A stretch of 64,000 nucleotides of DNA from Desulfuromonadales bacterium (GTDB lineage Bacteria > Desulfobacterota > Desulfuromonadia > Desulfuromonadales > JAGXHI01). The notes below the pieces were generated by a model, which searched no databases, was not told where the DNA came from, and saw only the letters and a program-made list of their open reading frames with translations. Made by a program: the position numbers and the translations under genes. The stretch spans positions 85,565-149,564 of the forward strand of contig JAGXHI010000028.1 of the NCBI GenBank assembly GCA_024636295.1, in the 5' to 3' direction. Each line of letters begins with the position of its first letter. Position 1 is the stretch's first letter. Shown piece by piece: positions 45,290-54,448 of this stretch.

Positions 45290-46639
45290 CTACTCGATAA
45301 CCGCTCGGTCCGTGATTTCCAGCCCCCGATCAATTATAGCGAAGGCTTCACGCAGTTCTTCTTCGTTGATACAAAGCGGCGGATTGGTATGGAGGGTGTT
45401 CCAGTGTATGAATGCCGCCATCCCGTTCTCTTTGAGAAATCCTCCCAACTGGACCATTTCGGGGCTGCTCCCGTTAAAGGGCGCCAGGGGCTCTCTGGTC
45501 TTGCGGTTTTTCACCAATTCGATAATTCCGAAGAGTCCGATGGACCGAACATCTCCCACCGAAGGGTGCCTGGCTTTGAGATCCTGGTGTAATTCCGCCA
45601 TGATCCTGCCCATACGTTTGGAATTGCCGATAAGGTCCTCCTCCTCGAGAACCTTCAAGGTGGCAACGGCTGCTGCCAGACTCATCGGATGTCCATTGTA
45701 GGTCAGCCCACCGTAAAAGACATTCTTGTTGAAATATTCCGCGATCCTATCGCTCATTGCCACGCACCCAAGGGGCAGATAGGCGGAAGTGAGCCCTTTG
45801 GCCATGGTGATGATGTCCGGGACCACCCCCCAGTTGTCTACGGCGAACCACTCCCCGGTGCGCCCCAGTCCGGCCATGACCTCATCGCTGATCAGCAGGA
45901 TGCCATACTTGTCGCACAGGCTTCGAAGCCCCTGCATATATCCATCGGGGGGTACAATTATTCCATTTGTGCCGGTGACGGGTTCGATGATGACCGCTGC
46001 AATGTTTTGCGGCCCCTCATACATCATGATTTCTTCCATGTTTTTCAGGCAGAGCAGACCACAATCAATACATGAGTCCTGGCCGAAGCTGCAGCGGTAT
46101 TCATAGGGATCGAAAGCGCGAATCACTCCGGGTATTCCCGGTTCATTCGCCCAGCGACGCGGGTCGCCGGTCAGGGTCATAGCGCCGGCGGTCGCCCCAT
46201 GATAGGATCGATAACGGGCAATGATTTTTTGCCGTCCGCTGAACTGCCGGGCAAGCTTGATGGCATTTTCATTTGCTTCGGCGCCACCGAGGGTGAAGAA
46301 GAACTTGTTCAGATCTCCCGGCGTATGCTTCGACAGGATTGGACCGATTTCGGCGCGGACCCTGGTCGCCATGCCCGGTCCGGCGTATGCGAGTTCATCG
46401 GCCTGCTCTTTTATCGCGTCGATTACGCGCCGGTTTCCGTGACCGATATTGCTGCACATCAGCTGCGAGTTCATATCGATGTAACGCTTGCCGTCTGCGT
46501 CCCAGAAATAAATTCCCTCGGCCTTTGCCATCGGAATCGGATTGACCGCATCCTGCGCTGACCAGGACCAGAAGGTGTACTTTTTACAGCTATCGACCAT
46601 CTGGTCGGCCGTCATCGACTTACCAGTGTCTGTTTTCAT
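45290..46639 (-). CDS. class III aminotransferase, probable beta-alanine/omega-amino acid type
   Basis: PLP-dependent class III (fold type I) aminotransferase, 449 residues. Blocks: YTFWSWSAQDAVNPIPMAKAEGIYFWDADGKRYID, FFTLGGAEANENAIKLAR, ARYRSYHGATAGAMTLTGD, LLISDEVMAGLGRTGEW (DEV, cofactor ring Asp) and IITMAKGLTSAYLPLG with the Schiff-base lysine. It lies in a run with an N-carbamoyl amidase and an acylating semialdehyde dehydrogenase, so the likely reaction is beta-alanine or beta-aminoisobutyrate to (methyl)malonate semialdehyde. Taurine or other omega-amino donors are alternatives. Forty bases separate it from the amidase gene. Confidence 0.9.
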   Translation of the reverse strand: MKTDTGKSMTADQMVDSCKKYTFWSWSAQDAVNPIPMAKAEGIYFWDADGKRYIDMNSQLMCSNIGHGNRRVIDAIKEQADELAYAGPGMATRVRAEIGPILSKHTPGDLNKFFFTLGGAEANENAIKLARQFSGRQKIIARYRSYHGATAGAMTLTGDPRRWANEPGIPGVIRAFDPYEYRCSFGQDSCIDCGLLCLKNMEEIMMYEGPQNIAAVIIEPVTGTNGIIVPPDGYMQGLRSLCDKYGILLISDEVMAGLGRTGEWFAVDNWGVVPDIITMAKGLTSAYLPLGCVAMSDRIAEYFNKNVFYGGLTYNGHPMSLAAAVATLKVLEEEDLIGNSKRMGRIMAELHQDLKARHPSVGDVRSIGLFGIIELVKNRKTREPLAPFNGSSPEMVQLGGFLKENGMAAFIHWNTLHTNPPLCINEEELREAFAIIDRGLEITDRAVIE

Positions 46640-46679
46640 AACGGGGTCTCCTTGGAAAAAAGGATCTCAGGCACATCCC

Positions 46680-47909
46680 TCAGGCGCCGGCCCGAGAAAG
46701 CATTGCCCACAGCAGAACATTGCATCCTGCCGCAAGATCAGAGAGTTTGGCGCTTTCGATTTCGTTGTGACTGATGCCCTTTTCGCAGGGGACGAAAATC
46801 ATGCCGGTGGGAGCGATATCGGCGATATAACAGGCATCGTGACCGGCTCCTGCAAAAATATCCATGTGACTGTATCCGTGGTGCTGCGCCCCTTCCCGTA
46901 TAACCTTGATGCACTCCTCGTCAAAAGGAAACGGGGCATAATACCAGAAGGGGTCTACCTCCACGGTCCAGGCGTCACCATTGAGCTTTTCACAAAATGT
47001 CTTCAGCTCCTCATCCATTTTGCTCAGGATGGCATCTTCAGGATGGCGCAGATCGACCGACAATGTCACCTTGCCGGGAATCGTGTTGCGGGAGTTTGGA
47101 TGTACCTGCAGGAACCCCACGGTCCCGCAGGCGTGGGGTTGATTTTCCCGGGCAATCAGCTCCACCTGCGCTATCAACCGGGCGGCAGCGACAAGGGCGT
47201 CACGGCGCAGAGGCATGGGCGTGGTGCCGGCATGCGATTCAAAGCCGGTGATGACGATATCGTACCAGCGCTGTCCCTGTCCCTTGGTCACTACGCCGAT
47301 GGTTTTGTTTTCATGCTCCAGATAAGGTCCCTGTTCGATGTGGGCCTCAAAGAATGCACCAATAGGGCGGGCTCTGGCCGGAAGCTGACCAGCGTACCCG
47401 ATGCGCTTCAGTTCATCTCCAAAGATTTTGCCCTCGACATCCACTTTCGCCAGGATTTCTTCCAGAGACAATCGACCTGCAAAAACACCTGAGCCCATCA
47501 TTGCCGGTGCAAAACGCGCACCCTCTTCATTGGTCCAGACCACCATTTCGACCGGGGCTTCGGTTTCGATATTATGGTCCTGCAGGGTTCGCAACACCTC
47601 AACACCCGCCAGAGCGCCAAACACTCCGTCAAATTTGCCGCCGGTGGGCTGGGTATCCAGATGGCTTCCGGTCATGATGGGCGGCAGGTCGTTATTGCGG
47701 CCGGAGCGTCGGGCAAAAATATTGCCCACTTCATCCACTGAAACGGTACATCCGGCCTCTTCACACCACCGTACGAACAGGTCGCGAGCTTCTTTATCAA
47801 GATGGGTCAAGGTCAACCGGCAGCATCCCCCTTTTTCGGTGCCGCCTATCCTGCCCATGTCCATCAGGGACTGCCACAACCGGTTTCCATTGACCGAAAC
47901 ATCCTTCAT
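46680..47909 (-). CDS. N-carbamoyl-amino-acid amidase / beta-ureidopropionase-type (M20 hydantoinase/carbamoylase family)
   Basis: Zinc or manganese-dependent amidase of the hydantoinase/carbamoylase family, 409 residues, typical length. Metal and substrate regions: IMTGSHLDTQPTGGKFDGVFG (His, Asp bridging), VVWTNEEGARFAPAMMGSG (Glu pair), EAHIEQGPYLE, ESHAGTTPMPLRRDALVAA, and FAGAGHDACYIADIAPTGMIFVP with the last His. Members cleave the carbamoyl group from N-carbamoyl amino acids; bacterial beta-ureidopropionases of this type yield beta-alanine, CO2 and ammonia. The next gene is an aminotransferase and the preceding one a (methyl)malonate-semialdehyde dehydrogenase, which supports a beta-amino acid product. 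Allantoate amidohydrolase is a related alternative. Confidence 0.92.
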   Translation of the reverse strand: MKDVSVNGNRLWQSLMDMGRIGGTEKGGCCRLTLTHLDKEARDLFVRWCEEAGCTVSVDEVGNIFARRSGRNNDLPPIMTGSHLDTQPTGGKFDGVFGALAGVEVLRTLQDHNIETEAPVEMVVWTNEEGARFAPAMMGSGVFAGRLSLEEILAKVDVEGKIFGDELKRIGYAGQLPARARPIGAFFEAHIEQGPYLEHENKTIGVVTKGQGQRWYDIVITGFESHAGTTPMPLRRDALVAAARLIAQVELIARENQPHACGTVGFLQVHPNSRNTIPGKVTLSVDLRHPEDAILSKMDEELKTFCEKLNGDAWTVEVDPFWYYAPFPFDEECIKVIREGAQHHGYSHMDIFAGAGHDACYIADIAPTGMIFVPCEKGISHNEIESAKLSDLAAGCNVLLWAMLSRAGA

Positions 47910-48058
47910 GGATTCTGCCCTCTCCCTGAGAGGCTTTTTGAAAATTCAGGCACAATCAACCTCTGGTTGAGGCCTTCAATTCCAACCCACTTAAATTCGG
48001 TCCAGCCCGGAGAAGCACTCCGGACCGGACCGATCTCTCATCCTGTTTCCTTAAAGAA

Positions 48059-49597
48059 CTAGCTGCCGCTCGGGAATGTGAATACCGCCTTTTCACGCAC
48101 ACCGCCGGAAGGCCACCGCTGAGTGATAGTCTTGCGCCGGGTGTAGAAACGAACGGCATCGGGACCGTAGGCGTGCAGGTCACCGAATAACGAACGTTTC
48201 CATCCTCCAAAGCTGTGGTGGGCCACCGGAACCGGAAGCGGAACATTCACACCCACCATACCTACCTTGATATTGTCGGTAAAGTAACGGGCCGCCTCAC
48301 CGTCACGGGTAAAAATGCAGGTCCCGTTTCCATATTCATGGGCATCGATCAGATCCATCGCTTCCTGCATGTTCTGAGCGCGAACGACCCCAAGAACCGG
48401 GCCGAAGATTTCATCGCTGTAGATTTTCATGCCGGGCTTTACATGGTCAAACAAGGTCGCCCCGAGGAAGAAACCTTTTTCATGCCCGGAGACGGAAACG
48501 CCGCGGCCATCCACAACGAGTTCGGCCCCTTCTTTTACTCCCTGGTCCACATAACCCTTGACCTTCTCGAGGTGCTGACCGGTAACGAGCGGGCCCATGT
48601 CGTTACTGTTGTCCGTACCGGGGCCGATCTTCATTTTCGCAATACTGTCCTTGAGTTTCCGGACCAGCGCATCGGCGGTTTCATCGCCCACCGCCACCAC
48701 CAGCGGCACGGCCATGCAGCGCTGCCCGCCTGAACCGTAGGCAGCGCCCATCATGGCGCTGACAGCGTTGTCAAGGTCAGCGTCGGGCATGACAATCGCA
48801 TGATTTTTTGCACCGCCGAGGGCCTGCACCCTTTTCCCGTTCGCATTACCTGTCTTGTAAATATATTCGGCAATCGGAGTGGAACCGACGAAGCTCACCG
48901 CTTGCACGCGCTTGTCCGCCAGAAGGGCGTCCACAGCCACTTTGTCACCGTTAATGACATTAAAGACACCATCAGGCAGACCTGCTTCCCGGGCCAGTTC
49001 CCCCATGAGAATGGCTACGGAGGGATCGCGTTCGGAGGGCTTCAGGATAAAGGTGTTGCCGCACATGACGGCCATGGGCCACATCCATAACGGAACCATG
49101 ATCGGAAAATTAAAGGGCGTTATCCCTGCGACAACTCCCAGGGGCTGAAATTCGCTCCAGGAATCTATGGCCGGTCCGACATTTTTGCTGTGCTCGCCCT
49201 TGAGCAGTTCCGGCGCATAACAGGCGTATTCCACATTTTCAATGCCCCTCTGCAGTTCACCCAGCGAATCATTGAGCACTTTTCCATGCTCATCGGTGAT
49301 CAGGCGGCTTATCTTCTCGGCATTCTTCTCCAGAAGTTCCTTGAGGCGGAACATGACCTGAGCGCGTCGGGCGGGCGGGGTGTCGCGCCAGGCGGGAAAA
49401 GCCGCTTCGGCAGCGGCAATGGCTGCATCCACCTCTTGATCGGAGGCAAAAGCCACCTTCCTGGATAATTCACCGCTGGCCGGATTGTAGATATTCCCAT
49501 GACGTCCGCTGCTGCCCGGGACGATCTTACCGTTAATGAAATGATTGACGGACTTTTCTGCCTGGGAAACTTCACTGAGCTCGGCTGTCTTGGTCAT
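48059..49597 (-). CDS. mmsA: CoA-acylating methylmalonate/malonate-semialdehyde dehydrogenase
   Basis: Aldehyde dehydrogenase of the MmsA/IolA group, 512 residues from ATG 49597, which has AAGGAG at the right distance. Key blocks: HFINGKIVPGSSGRHGNIYNPASGE, FQPLGVVAGITPFNFPIMVPLWMWPMA, ALGGAKNHAIVMPDADLD and GGQRCMAV with the catalytic cysteine. ALDH enzymes of this family form acetyl-CoA or propionyl-CoA plus CO2 from malonate or methylmalonate semialdehyde, which fits as the last step after the aminotransferase. It is the first gene of the run mmsA, amidase, aminotransferase, and faces the XRE-cupin regulator across a 575-base gap. Confidence 0.92.
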   Translation of the reverse strand: MTKTAELSEVSQAEKSVNHFINGKIVPGSSGRHGNIYNPASGELSRKVAFASDQEVDAAIAAAEAAFPAWRDTPPARRAQVMFRLKELLEKNAEKISRLITDEHGKVLNDSLGELQRGIENVEYACYAPELLKGEHSKNVGPAIDSWSEFQPLGVVAGITPFNFPIMVPLWMWPMAVMCGNTFILKPSERDPSVAILMGELAREAGLPDGVFNVINGDKVAVDALLADKRVQAVSFVGSTPIAEYIYKTGNANGKRVQALGGAKNHAIVMPDADLDNAVSAMMGAAYGSGGQRCMAVPLVVAVGDETADALVRKLKDSIAKMKIGPGTDNSNDMGPLVTGQHLEKVKGYVDQGVKEGAELVVDGRGVSVSGHEKGFFLGATLFDHVKPGMKIYSDEIFGPVLGVVRAQNMQEAMDLIDAHEYGNGTCIFTRDGEAARYFTDNIKVGMVGVNVPLPVPVAHHSFGGWKRSLFGDLHAYGPDAVRFYTRRKTITQRWPSGGVREKAVFTFPSGS

Positions 49598-49752
49598 CTC
49601 ATACTCCTTCATGTTTTGTTGGCGAGAACCACCATTTCCCACTGAAAATTCGTAGCCGGCTTTCGCCCCTGCCTACCTCCTTGGGGTCCTCGACCTGTTT
49701 CCAGGTTTAACCGGCCAGGCCGCTGCCGAATCCACTGACGGATAGTCCGAAA

Positions 49753-49771
49753 TGATATCATGTTTAAACAT
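49753..49771. promoter_or_regulatory. adjacent palindromes upstream of mmsA
   Basis: TGATATCA (49753-49760) abuts a 12-base perfect palindrome ATGTTTAAACAT (49760-49771), about 160 bases before the mmsA start in the gap shared with the divergent regulator gene. Possible operator; not tied to a protein. Confidence 0.35.
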
Positions 49772-50058
49772 TTGCACAACTAAAAAAACCAGAACCCCGT
49801 TCATTTTTTTAGACAGAACCATTCTTTTCCAGCCCTGTTGATCTTTTAGACGAAGGACGGATTCCGGATAGCCGGACGCATACACCTTCAGTGGAAAATC
49901 GCATCCGTGCCGCTCAGGAAAATCACCTTTAACATCTTATCTGGCGACTATTTTACAGAGAAACCCTCCTGCCGGTGACTTCCCTCTGACGGTGCGGATT
50001 CCTTGTTTGAAAAATTAACTGCATTCCTGTTCCGGGAATGGGTGCGAAATCTGTGTGT

Positions 50059-50097
50059 ACTTTTGTCGCCTGTATTGGTATATTGATCAACAAAAGT
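50059..50097. promoter_or_regulatory. inverted repeat ACTTTTGT-N23-ACAAAAGT before the regulator gene
   Basis: Two 8-base inverted arms at 50059-50066 and 50090-50097 flank a TATATT box (50079-50084), 76 bases before the chosen start of the XRE-cupin gene. The layout suits autoregulation, but this is only pattern evidence. The rest of the gap 49598-50172 holds nothing else I recognise. Confidence 0.4.
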
Positions 50098-50172
50098 GGC
50101 ATACCAACTAAAAGGGAAGGCTCTGAGGCGTTTGCCGAAATTCCACCAGGCATCCCCAGGGAGAAGTTAAAA

Positions 50173-50733
50173 ATGGATTTGAATATTGATTTGAATATCG
50201 GCGAGCGGTTACGAACGATTCGTGAGATGTATGGTTTTTCACAACGGGCGCTTGCAAAGCGTGCCGAAGTCACAAACGGCATCATTTCCATGATCGAACA
50301 GAATCGAAGCAGTCCTTCGGTGGCGACCCTGAAGAAAATTCTGGACGGGATCCCCCTCTCTCTGACAGAATTTTTTACTTTTGGAACGCCTGACCAGGAT
50401 CAGATCGTCTATCGCGCCGATGAATTGGTCGAAATCGGAGGAAGCGGTTTTTCCTATCGTCAGGTCGGAGCCAAGCTTCAGAACAAAGCCATGCAAATCA
50501 TTCATGAAAGGATCGAGCCGGGCGCCGATACCGGTGAAGAGATGCTTCGACATGAATCCGAAGAAAGCGGCATCGTTACCCGGGGGCAAATCGAACTGAC
50601 GGTGGGCGGGCAGGTTTATCTTCTGAAATGTGGGGACGCCTATTACTTTGACAGTCGTCTTCCACATCGCTTCCGCAATACAGGAAATGAGGTCTGTGAA
50701 ATAATCAGCGCGTGCACTCCACCCTCCTTTTGA
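50173..50733 (+). CDS. XRE-family regulator with C-terminal cupin domain (PuuR-like)
   Basis: Transcription factor of 186 residues. The helix-turn-helix is at about residues 8-62 (IGERLRTIREMYGFSQRALAKRAEVTNGIISMIEQNRSSPSVATLKKIL) and the cupin sensor at about 105-180 (EMLRHESEESGIVTRGQIELTVGGQ, then GDAYYFDSRLPHRFRN). This architecture is that of PuuR and similar repressors that sense small metabolites such as polyamines or amino acid derivatives. ATG 50173 has an AGGGAGAAG site; the longer frame from 50038 includes the inverted repeat and is rejected. It is divergent from the mmsA run and is probably its regulator. Confidence 0.9.
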   Translation: MDLNIDLNIGERLRTIREMYGFSQRALAKRAEVTNGIISMIEQNRSSPSVATLKKILDGIPLSLTEFFTFGTPDQDQIVYRADELVEIGGSGFSYRQVGAKLQNKAMQIIHERIEPGADTGEEMLRHESEESGIVTRGQIELTVGGQVYLLKCGDAYYFDSRLPHRFRNTGNEVCEIISACTPPSF

Positions 50734-50850
50734 CATCCCTCCAAAAAGTTCATGCATTTCCCACCTCAGCACTGCTACGGCAGAGGCTAGAGACGATTTC
50801 CGACATGGGAATTTTTTTGACTTTTGCCGCCCCGGTGGCAGAATTAATTT

Positions 50851-50995
50851 GTTTTCGTCCGGAAACGGCCCTTTTTCCGCAATCTCTGCCTCAATCCGCG
50901 GATTTGATTGTGCGGCGTAAACTACTATGCCTCCGCTCAAATCCTTGATTTCCTTGACTTTGCGAAAAATTGCTCGTTTCCAGATCGAAAACTGC
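50851..50995 (-). repeat. dispersed intergenic repeat, copy C
   Basis: This 145-base element is a close copy, in opposite orientation, of the two tandem units at 58587-58852. It includes the core GGATTTGA...TCAAATCC palindrome with an inner stem around GGCATA/TACGCC (one mismatch here). The repeat begins at 50995 with GCAGTTTTCGATCTGGAAACG and ends at 50851 with CCGGACGAAAAC. The rest of the gap 50734-51226 shows no gene. Confidence 0.85.
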
Positions 50996-51226
50996 CTTTG
51001 TGCTTTTTTCCGGATGGGCGCGAATTAGATTCTTCTGGAACACTTAGAATCCAAGGTCCAGGAGTGGCTCTATTTTAATTCGGAATTTTGTCGCTCTGGC
51101 GATGAAAGGATTGACGACGAAGCGAAAGCGCATGATAATCGTGTGCCTGAACACATGATCGTTCTCTCTCTACAGGCTTTAAATCTTTGGTATTCCATGG
51201 AATCGGGATCTCAGGAGGATCTGTCA

Positions 51227-52567
51227 ATGGAAATAGAAAAGGGCGCGGGCAAGCTGGCCAAAACTCTGCGGGTTCTGATCCTGGACAAACCCGGTTACCT
51301 GGGCAAATTGACCTCGGCGATCGGCATGTCCGGAAGCAATATCGGCGATCTCCGAATCGTGCGCATGGGGCGGACCCACAACGTCCGGGAGATGACGATT
51401 TATGTCGATTCCGACGAGCACCTGGAAAGGATCCTCGAAAACCTCTCCAATGTCGAAGGGATCATTGTTGAAGAGGTTATCGATCTGGTGCATCAGTTGC
51501 ACGAGGGGGGAAAGATCGCGATGAAAAGTCGGTTGCCGCTGAAAAACATCGGGGATATCCGAAAGATTTATACCCCGGGGGTAGCCGCCATCTGCCGGGA
51601 CATTGAAAAAAAACCTGAATTGGCCTGGAAATACACATCCATCCCCAACATGGTTGCGATCGTCACGAACGGCACAGCCATCCTCGGGCTGGGAGATATC
51701 GGCCCGGTGGCCGGAATGCCGGTCATGGAAGGGAAAGCCGCCCTTTTCGATCATTTAGTGGGCATCAGCGGAGTCCCTATTCTGATCCGAAGCAAGGATC
51801 CGCAGGTGATTATCGATACGGTCCGCAATATCGCCCCCACCTTCGGCGCCATCAAACTGGAGGATATCGCCGCCCCGGAATGCTTTGTCATCGAGGATAC
51901 GTTGGATGAACAACTCGATATTCCCGTAATGCACGACGATCAACACGGAACCGCGGTTGTCGTGCTTGCGGCGTTGCTCAATACCACCCGTTTTTCAGGA
52001 CAGATGCTGGGTAAGTCAGTGATTGGAGTGATCGGCCTGGGCGCTGCCGGCATGGGGATATCGAAATTACTGTTGTCTTACGGGGTGAAAAGCGTCATCG
52101 GTACCGACCTCAAGGAATCGGCGCGGGAGATGCTCGTCGCCGCAGGCGGCAGAGGCGGCACATTGCAGGACGTCATGCAGGAAGCTCAAATCGTTGTCGC
52201 TACCACGGGCGTCCCAGGCCTGATAAAATCCGAGATGGTGCGCAAGGGTCAGGTTATTCTCGCTCTGTCCAACCCGAATCCCGAAATCATCCCGGAATCG
52301 GCCATTGAGGCCGGAGCGGCTTTCGCCGCCGACGGAAAAAGTGTGAACAATGCCCTGGGCTTCCCCGGGATCTTCCGCGGCGCTCTGAATGTGCGGGCGA
52401 CCAGGATCAACAACAAAATGCTAATTGCCGCCGCCAAGGTGATTGCCGGCTGTGCCGAAGAAGGCGAACTGGTGCCCTCCATACTTCATCCGGAGGTCCA
52501 CAAGAAAGTGGCCGAAGCGGTGGAGCGTGCCGCGTTGGAGTCCGGCGTCGTCCGGCATTGGGAGTAG
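51227..52567 (+). CDS. NAD(P)-dependent malic enzyme with N-terminal ACT domain
   Basis: Oxidative decarboxylation of malate to pyruvate; 446 residues. Residues about 13-90 form an ACT-like domain ([32 protein letters not shown] ... [18 protein letters not shown]), the rest a short bacterial malic enzyme: [14 protein letters not shown] (catalytic Tyr), [54 protein letters not shown] (metal-binding acids) and [15 protein letters not shown] (nucleotide site). The ATG at 51227 is preceded by AGGAGG; the frame is open to 51143 but that part looks non-coding. The ACT domain suggests amino acid control of the enzyme, which is inference. A single gene with no clear terminator. Confidence 0.93.
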   Translation: MEIEKGAGKLAKTLRVLILDKPGYLGKLTSAIGMSGSNIGDLRIVRMGRTHNVREMTIYVDSDEHLERILENLSNVEGIIVEEVIDLVHQLHEGGKIAMKSRLPLKNIGDIRKIYTPGVAAICRDIEKKPELAWKYTSIPNMVAIVTNGTAILGLGDIGPVAGMPVMEGKAALFDHLVGISGVPILIRSKDPQVIIDTVRNIAPTFGAIKLEDIAAPECFVIEDTLDEQLDIPVMHDDQHGTAVVVLAALLNTTRFSGQMLGKSVIGVIGLGAAGMGISKLLLSYGVKSVIGTDLKESAREMLVAAGGRGGTLQDVMQEAQIVVATTGVPGLIKSEMVRKGQVILALSNPNPEIIPESAIEAGAAFAADGKSVNNALGFPGIFRGALNVRATRINNKMLIAAAKVIAGCAEEGELVPSILHPEVHKKVAEAVERAALESGVVRHWE

Positions 52568-53022
52568 CAGAAAATCGTTTGGACAAAACCAGCGTCTCAC
52601 ATGGTCTCCTCGTGCCGATGCGTGGAGACCGCAGACTTTCTTCCGAGCTGTTGATTCTCCTTCCCGATCTCTGTCCGCGACACACAGACGGCTCCCTTTT
52701 TCGAACCCTCCCATCCTTCCCAACCTTTGATGCCTTCGCAAAAACTCAGAGGATGGCGACGCCATCAACCTTCACATCCAAGCGTCCCTTCCAAAAATAA
52801 ATTTTTCCCTGCAGGTAAACCTCTCCCGCCCCTCTTCGTCCAATAGATGGACTTTCTTTAAATAAGGGATATAGTTTTTCCCCGTCCAAAAGACAGGAAG
52901 CCTGTAACCACTTGTTTTATGGATATATTCAGGAAGAGAAAGGAGGCTTTCCAAAAAAATTAGAATTCCTGCACCGAACTCTGAAGCGATAATCACGGAC
53001 AAATCTTTCGAAAGGAGTAAAA
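52568..53022. other. intergenic, no gene recognised
   Basis: About 455 bases between the malic enzyme and the repeat lipoprotein. The only open frames are antisense or short shadows of the malic enzyme end. The lipoprotein promoter is expected close to 52900-53000, where the sequence turns AT-rich. Confidence 0.4.
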
Positions 53023-54387
53023 ATGATGTATCCGGGAAAAAGGAAAATTCGATTTCATCCCTTGATCGGCTTTACGGCAATCATCGTGCTGACCTTCGGT
53101 CTGAGCGCCTGCGACGGCGGTGGAGGCGGAGGCGATAACGGCGGTGGAGACGAAATCCCCACAACCCTTTTCGAAGCGCCCCCTGATACGAGCGGGACGG
53201 TGGTGGGCGCCATTGACAACCAGGAATCCGCACAGGTCTCCTCCGCGGCTTTCCGGGAAGGAACCACGGTCTCCCTGGACGACAGCGGGGAAACGCTGGA
53301 TCTCGACGACCAGGGGCGATTCACCTTTGGAAATGTCGAGGACGGCGATCATTCACTCTTCGTGCATCATCCCGACGATACGACCACGGAAATTCCGTTC
53401 CGGATGATTAACGGCCGCGGCATCTCCCTCGGCACGGTCACGATTCGTGACGGCTTCGCTCGCAGCCATACCGGATTCGACGGTTACCGCTTCGGATTCA
53501 TCGATGAAGACAACGATGGGGTGAACGATCTTTTCGTGGATGAAGACGGCGACGGCATCTGCGACAACCAGTCCCTCTACGCCGGTTATGCCTACATGAT
53601 GGGCTTCGGCTGGCAAGACGCCAACAATGATGGAGTGAACGATCTCTTCAATGACCTGGATGGGGACGGGAACAACGATTTCGGTGGCCATCAATTCGGC
53701 CCGGGCTTTGGCTTTGTGGACGAGAACGCGGACGGCGTCAATGACCGTTTCTCTGACGCGGACGGCGACGGAATCGACGATCTGACGGGAATGCCTTTCC
53801 GGCATCCCTTCGGATTCGAGGACGGGAACGACGACGGGATCAATGACCTTTTCCATGATGGGGACGGCGATGGGCTGAATGATGTCAATAACGTTCCGTA
53901 TATCGCCATGCCAGGATTCGTAGATCTGGATGACGACGGAGTCTGCGATTTCTTCACCGACGAGGATGGAGACGGCATCAACGATATCACAGGCATTCCT
54001 TACGGCCACGGTTTCGGATGGCAGGACGAGGATGGAGACGGCATCAACGACCGCTTCCGCGACGAGGATGGCAATGGTGTCAGCGACTCCCCGCAAGGTC
54101 CATTTGCGGGCATGGCCTATCATTTCGGTTTTGCCCAACCTCACCGGGATGCCGACGGAAATGGCATCGATGATGATACTCTCATGCCGTTCAGGCATGG
54201 CTTCGGCTGGGTGGATGTCAATGGGGACGGGCTCAACGATGCCTTTTCCGATGCTGACGGAGACGGTATCAATGACTTCACCGGCCTTCATTATGAGAAC
54301 GGTTATATGCATGGCCCGGGAGGCGGCATGGGCGGCGGGCTTGTGGAAGGCGATTGGCCCCGCCACGGTGGCGGAGGGATGATGTAA
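53023..54387 (+). CDS. lipoprotein with tandem calcium-loop (thrombospondin type 3-like) repeats
   Basis: Secreted lipoprotein of 454 residues. The signal ends in LTFGLSAC with Cys30 in the lipobox, followed by a Gly/Asp linker. Residues ~40-150 form a small beta-rich region (ESAQVSSAAFREGTTVSLDDSGETLDLDDQGRFTFGNVEDGDHSLF) resembling a carboxypeptidase-regulatory-like or CNA-B-type fold. From about 155 on there are eight repeats of ~34 residues, seven with two D-x-D-x-D-G-x-N-D loops (for example DEDGDGINDRFRDEDGNG) and one with a single loop, giving around 15 potential Ca2+ sites. The end is Gly/Met/His-rich. GAAAGGAG precedes the ATG; a second ATG follows directly. Single gene with a strong terminator. 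No enzyme domain is seen; function is unknown, presumably structural or adhesive at the surface. Confidence 0.85.
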   Translation: MMYPGKRKIRFHPLIGFTAIIVLTFGLSACDGGGGGGDNGGGDEIPTTLFEAPPDTSGTVVGAIDNQESAQVSSAAFREGTTVSLDDSGETLDLDDQGRFTFGNVEDGDHSLFVHHPDDTTTEIPFRMINGRGISLGTVTIRDGFARSHTGFDGYRFGFIDEDNDGVNDLFVDEDGDGICDNQSLYAGYAYMMGFGWQDANNDGVNDLFNDLDGDGNNDFGGHQFGPGFGFVDENADGVNDRFSDADGDGIDDLTGMPFRHPFGFEDGNDDGINDLFHDGDGDGLNDVNNVPYIAMPGFVDLDDDGVCDFFTDEDGDGINDITGIPYGHGFGWQDEDGDGINDRFRDEDGNGVSDSPQGPFAGMAYHFGFAQPHRDADGNGIDDDTLMPFRHGFGWVDVNGDGLNDAFSDADGDGINDFTGLHYENGYMHGPGGGMGGGLVEGDWPRHGGGGMM

Positions 54388-54408
54388 ATATTTTCAGGTC
54401 AATGACAG

Positions 54409-54448
54409 AAAAAGGCCCCTCCGGAGAACCAATCGGAGGGGCCTTTTT
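54409..54448 (+). terminator. strong bidirectional terminator after the repeat lipoprotein
   Basis: AAAAAGGCCCCTCCG (54409-54423) pairs perfectly with CGGAGGGGCCTTTTT (54434-54448) around a 10-base loop. It starts 22 bases after the stop codon. Confidence 0.93.

Noticed and set aside
46542-47492. 316-codon plus-strand open frame
   Set aside because: Antisense to the N-carbamoyl amidase; no domain signature.
50239-50940. 233-codon minus-strand frame partly in the dispersed repeat
   Set aside because: Mostly antisense to the XRE-cupin gene; the SGGIVVYAAQSNPR part is the repeat itself.
53353-54366. 337-codon minus-strand open frame
   Set aside because: Shadow created by the repeated GAC/GAT-rich codons of the calcium-loop lipoprotein on the other strand.
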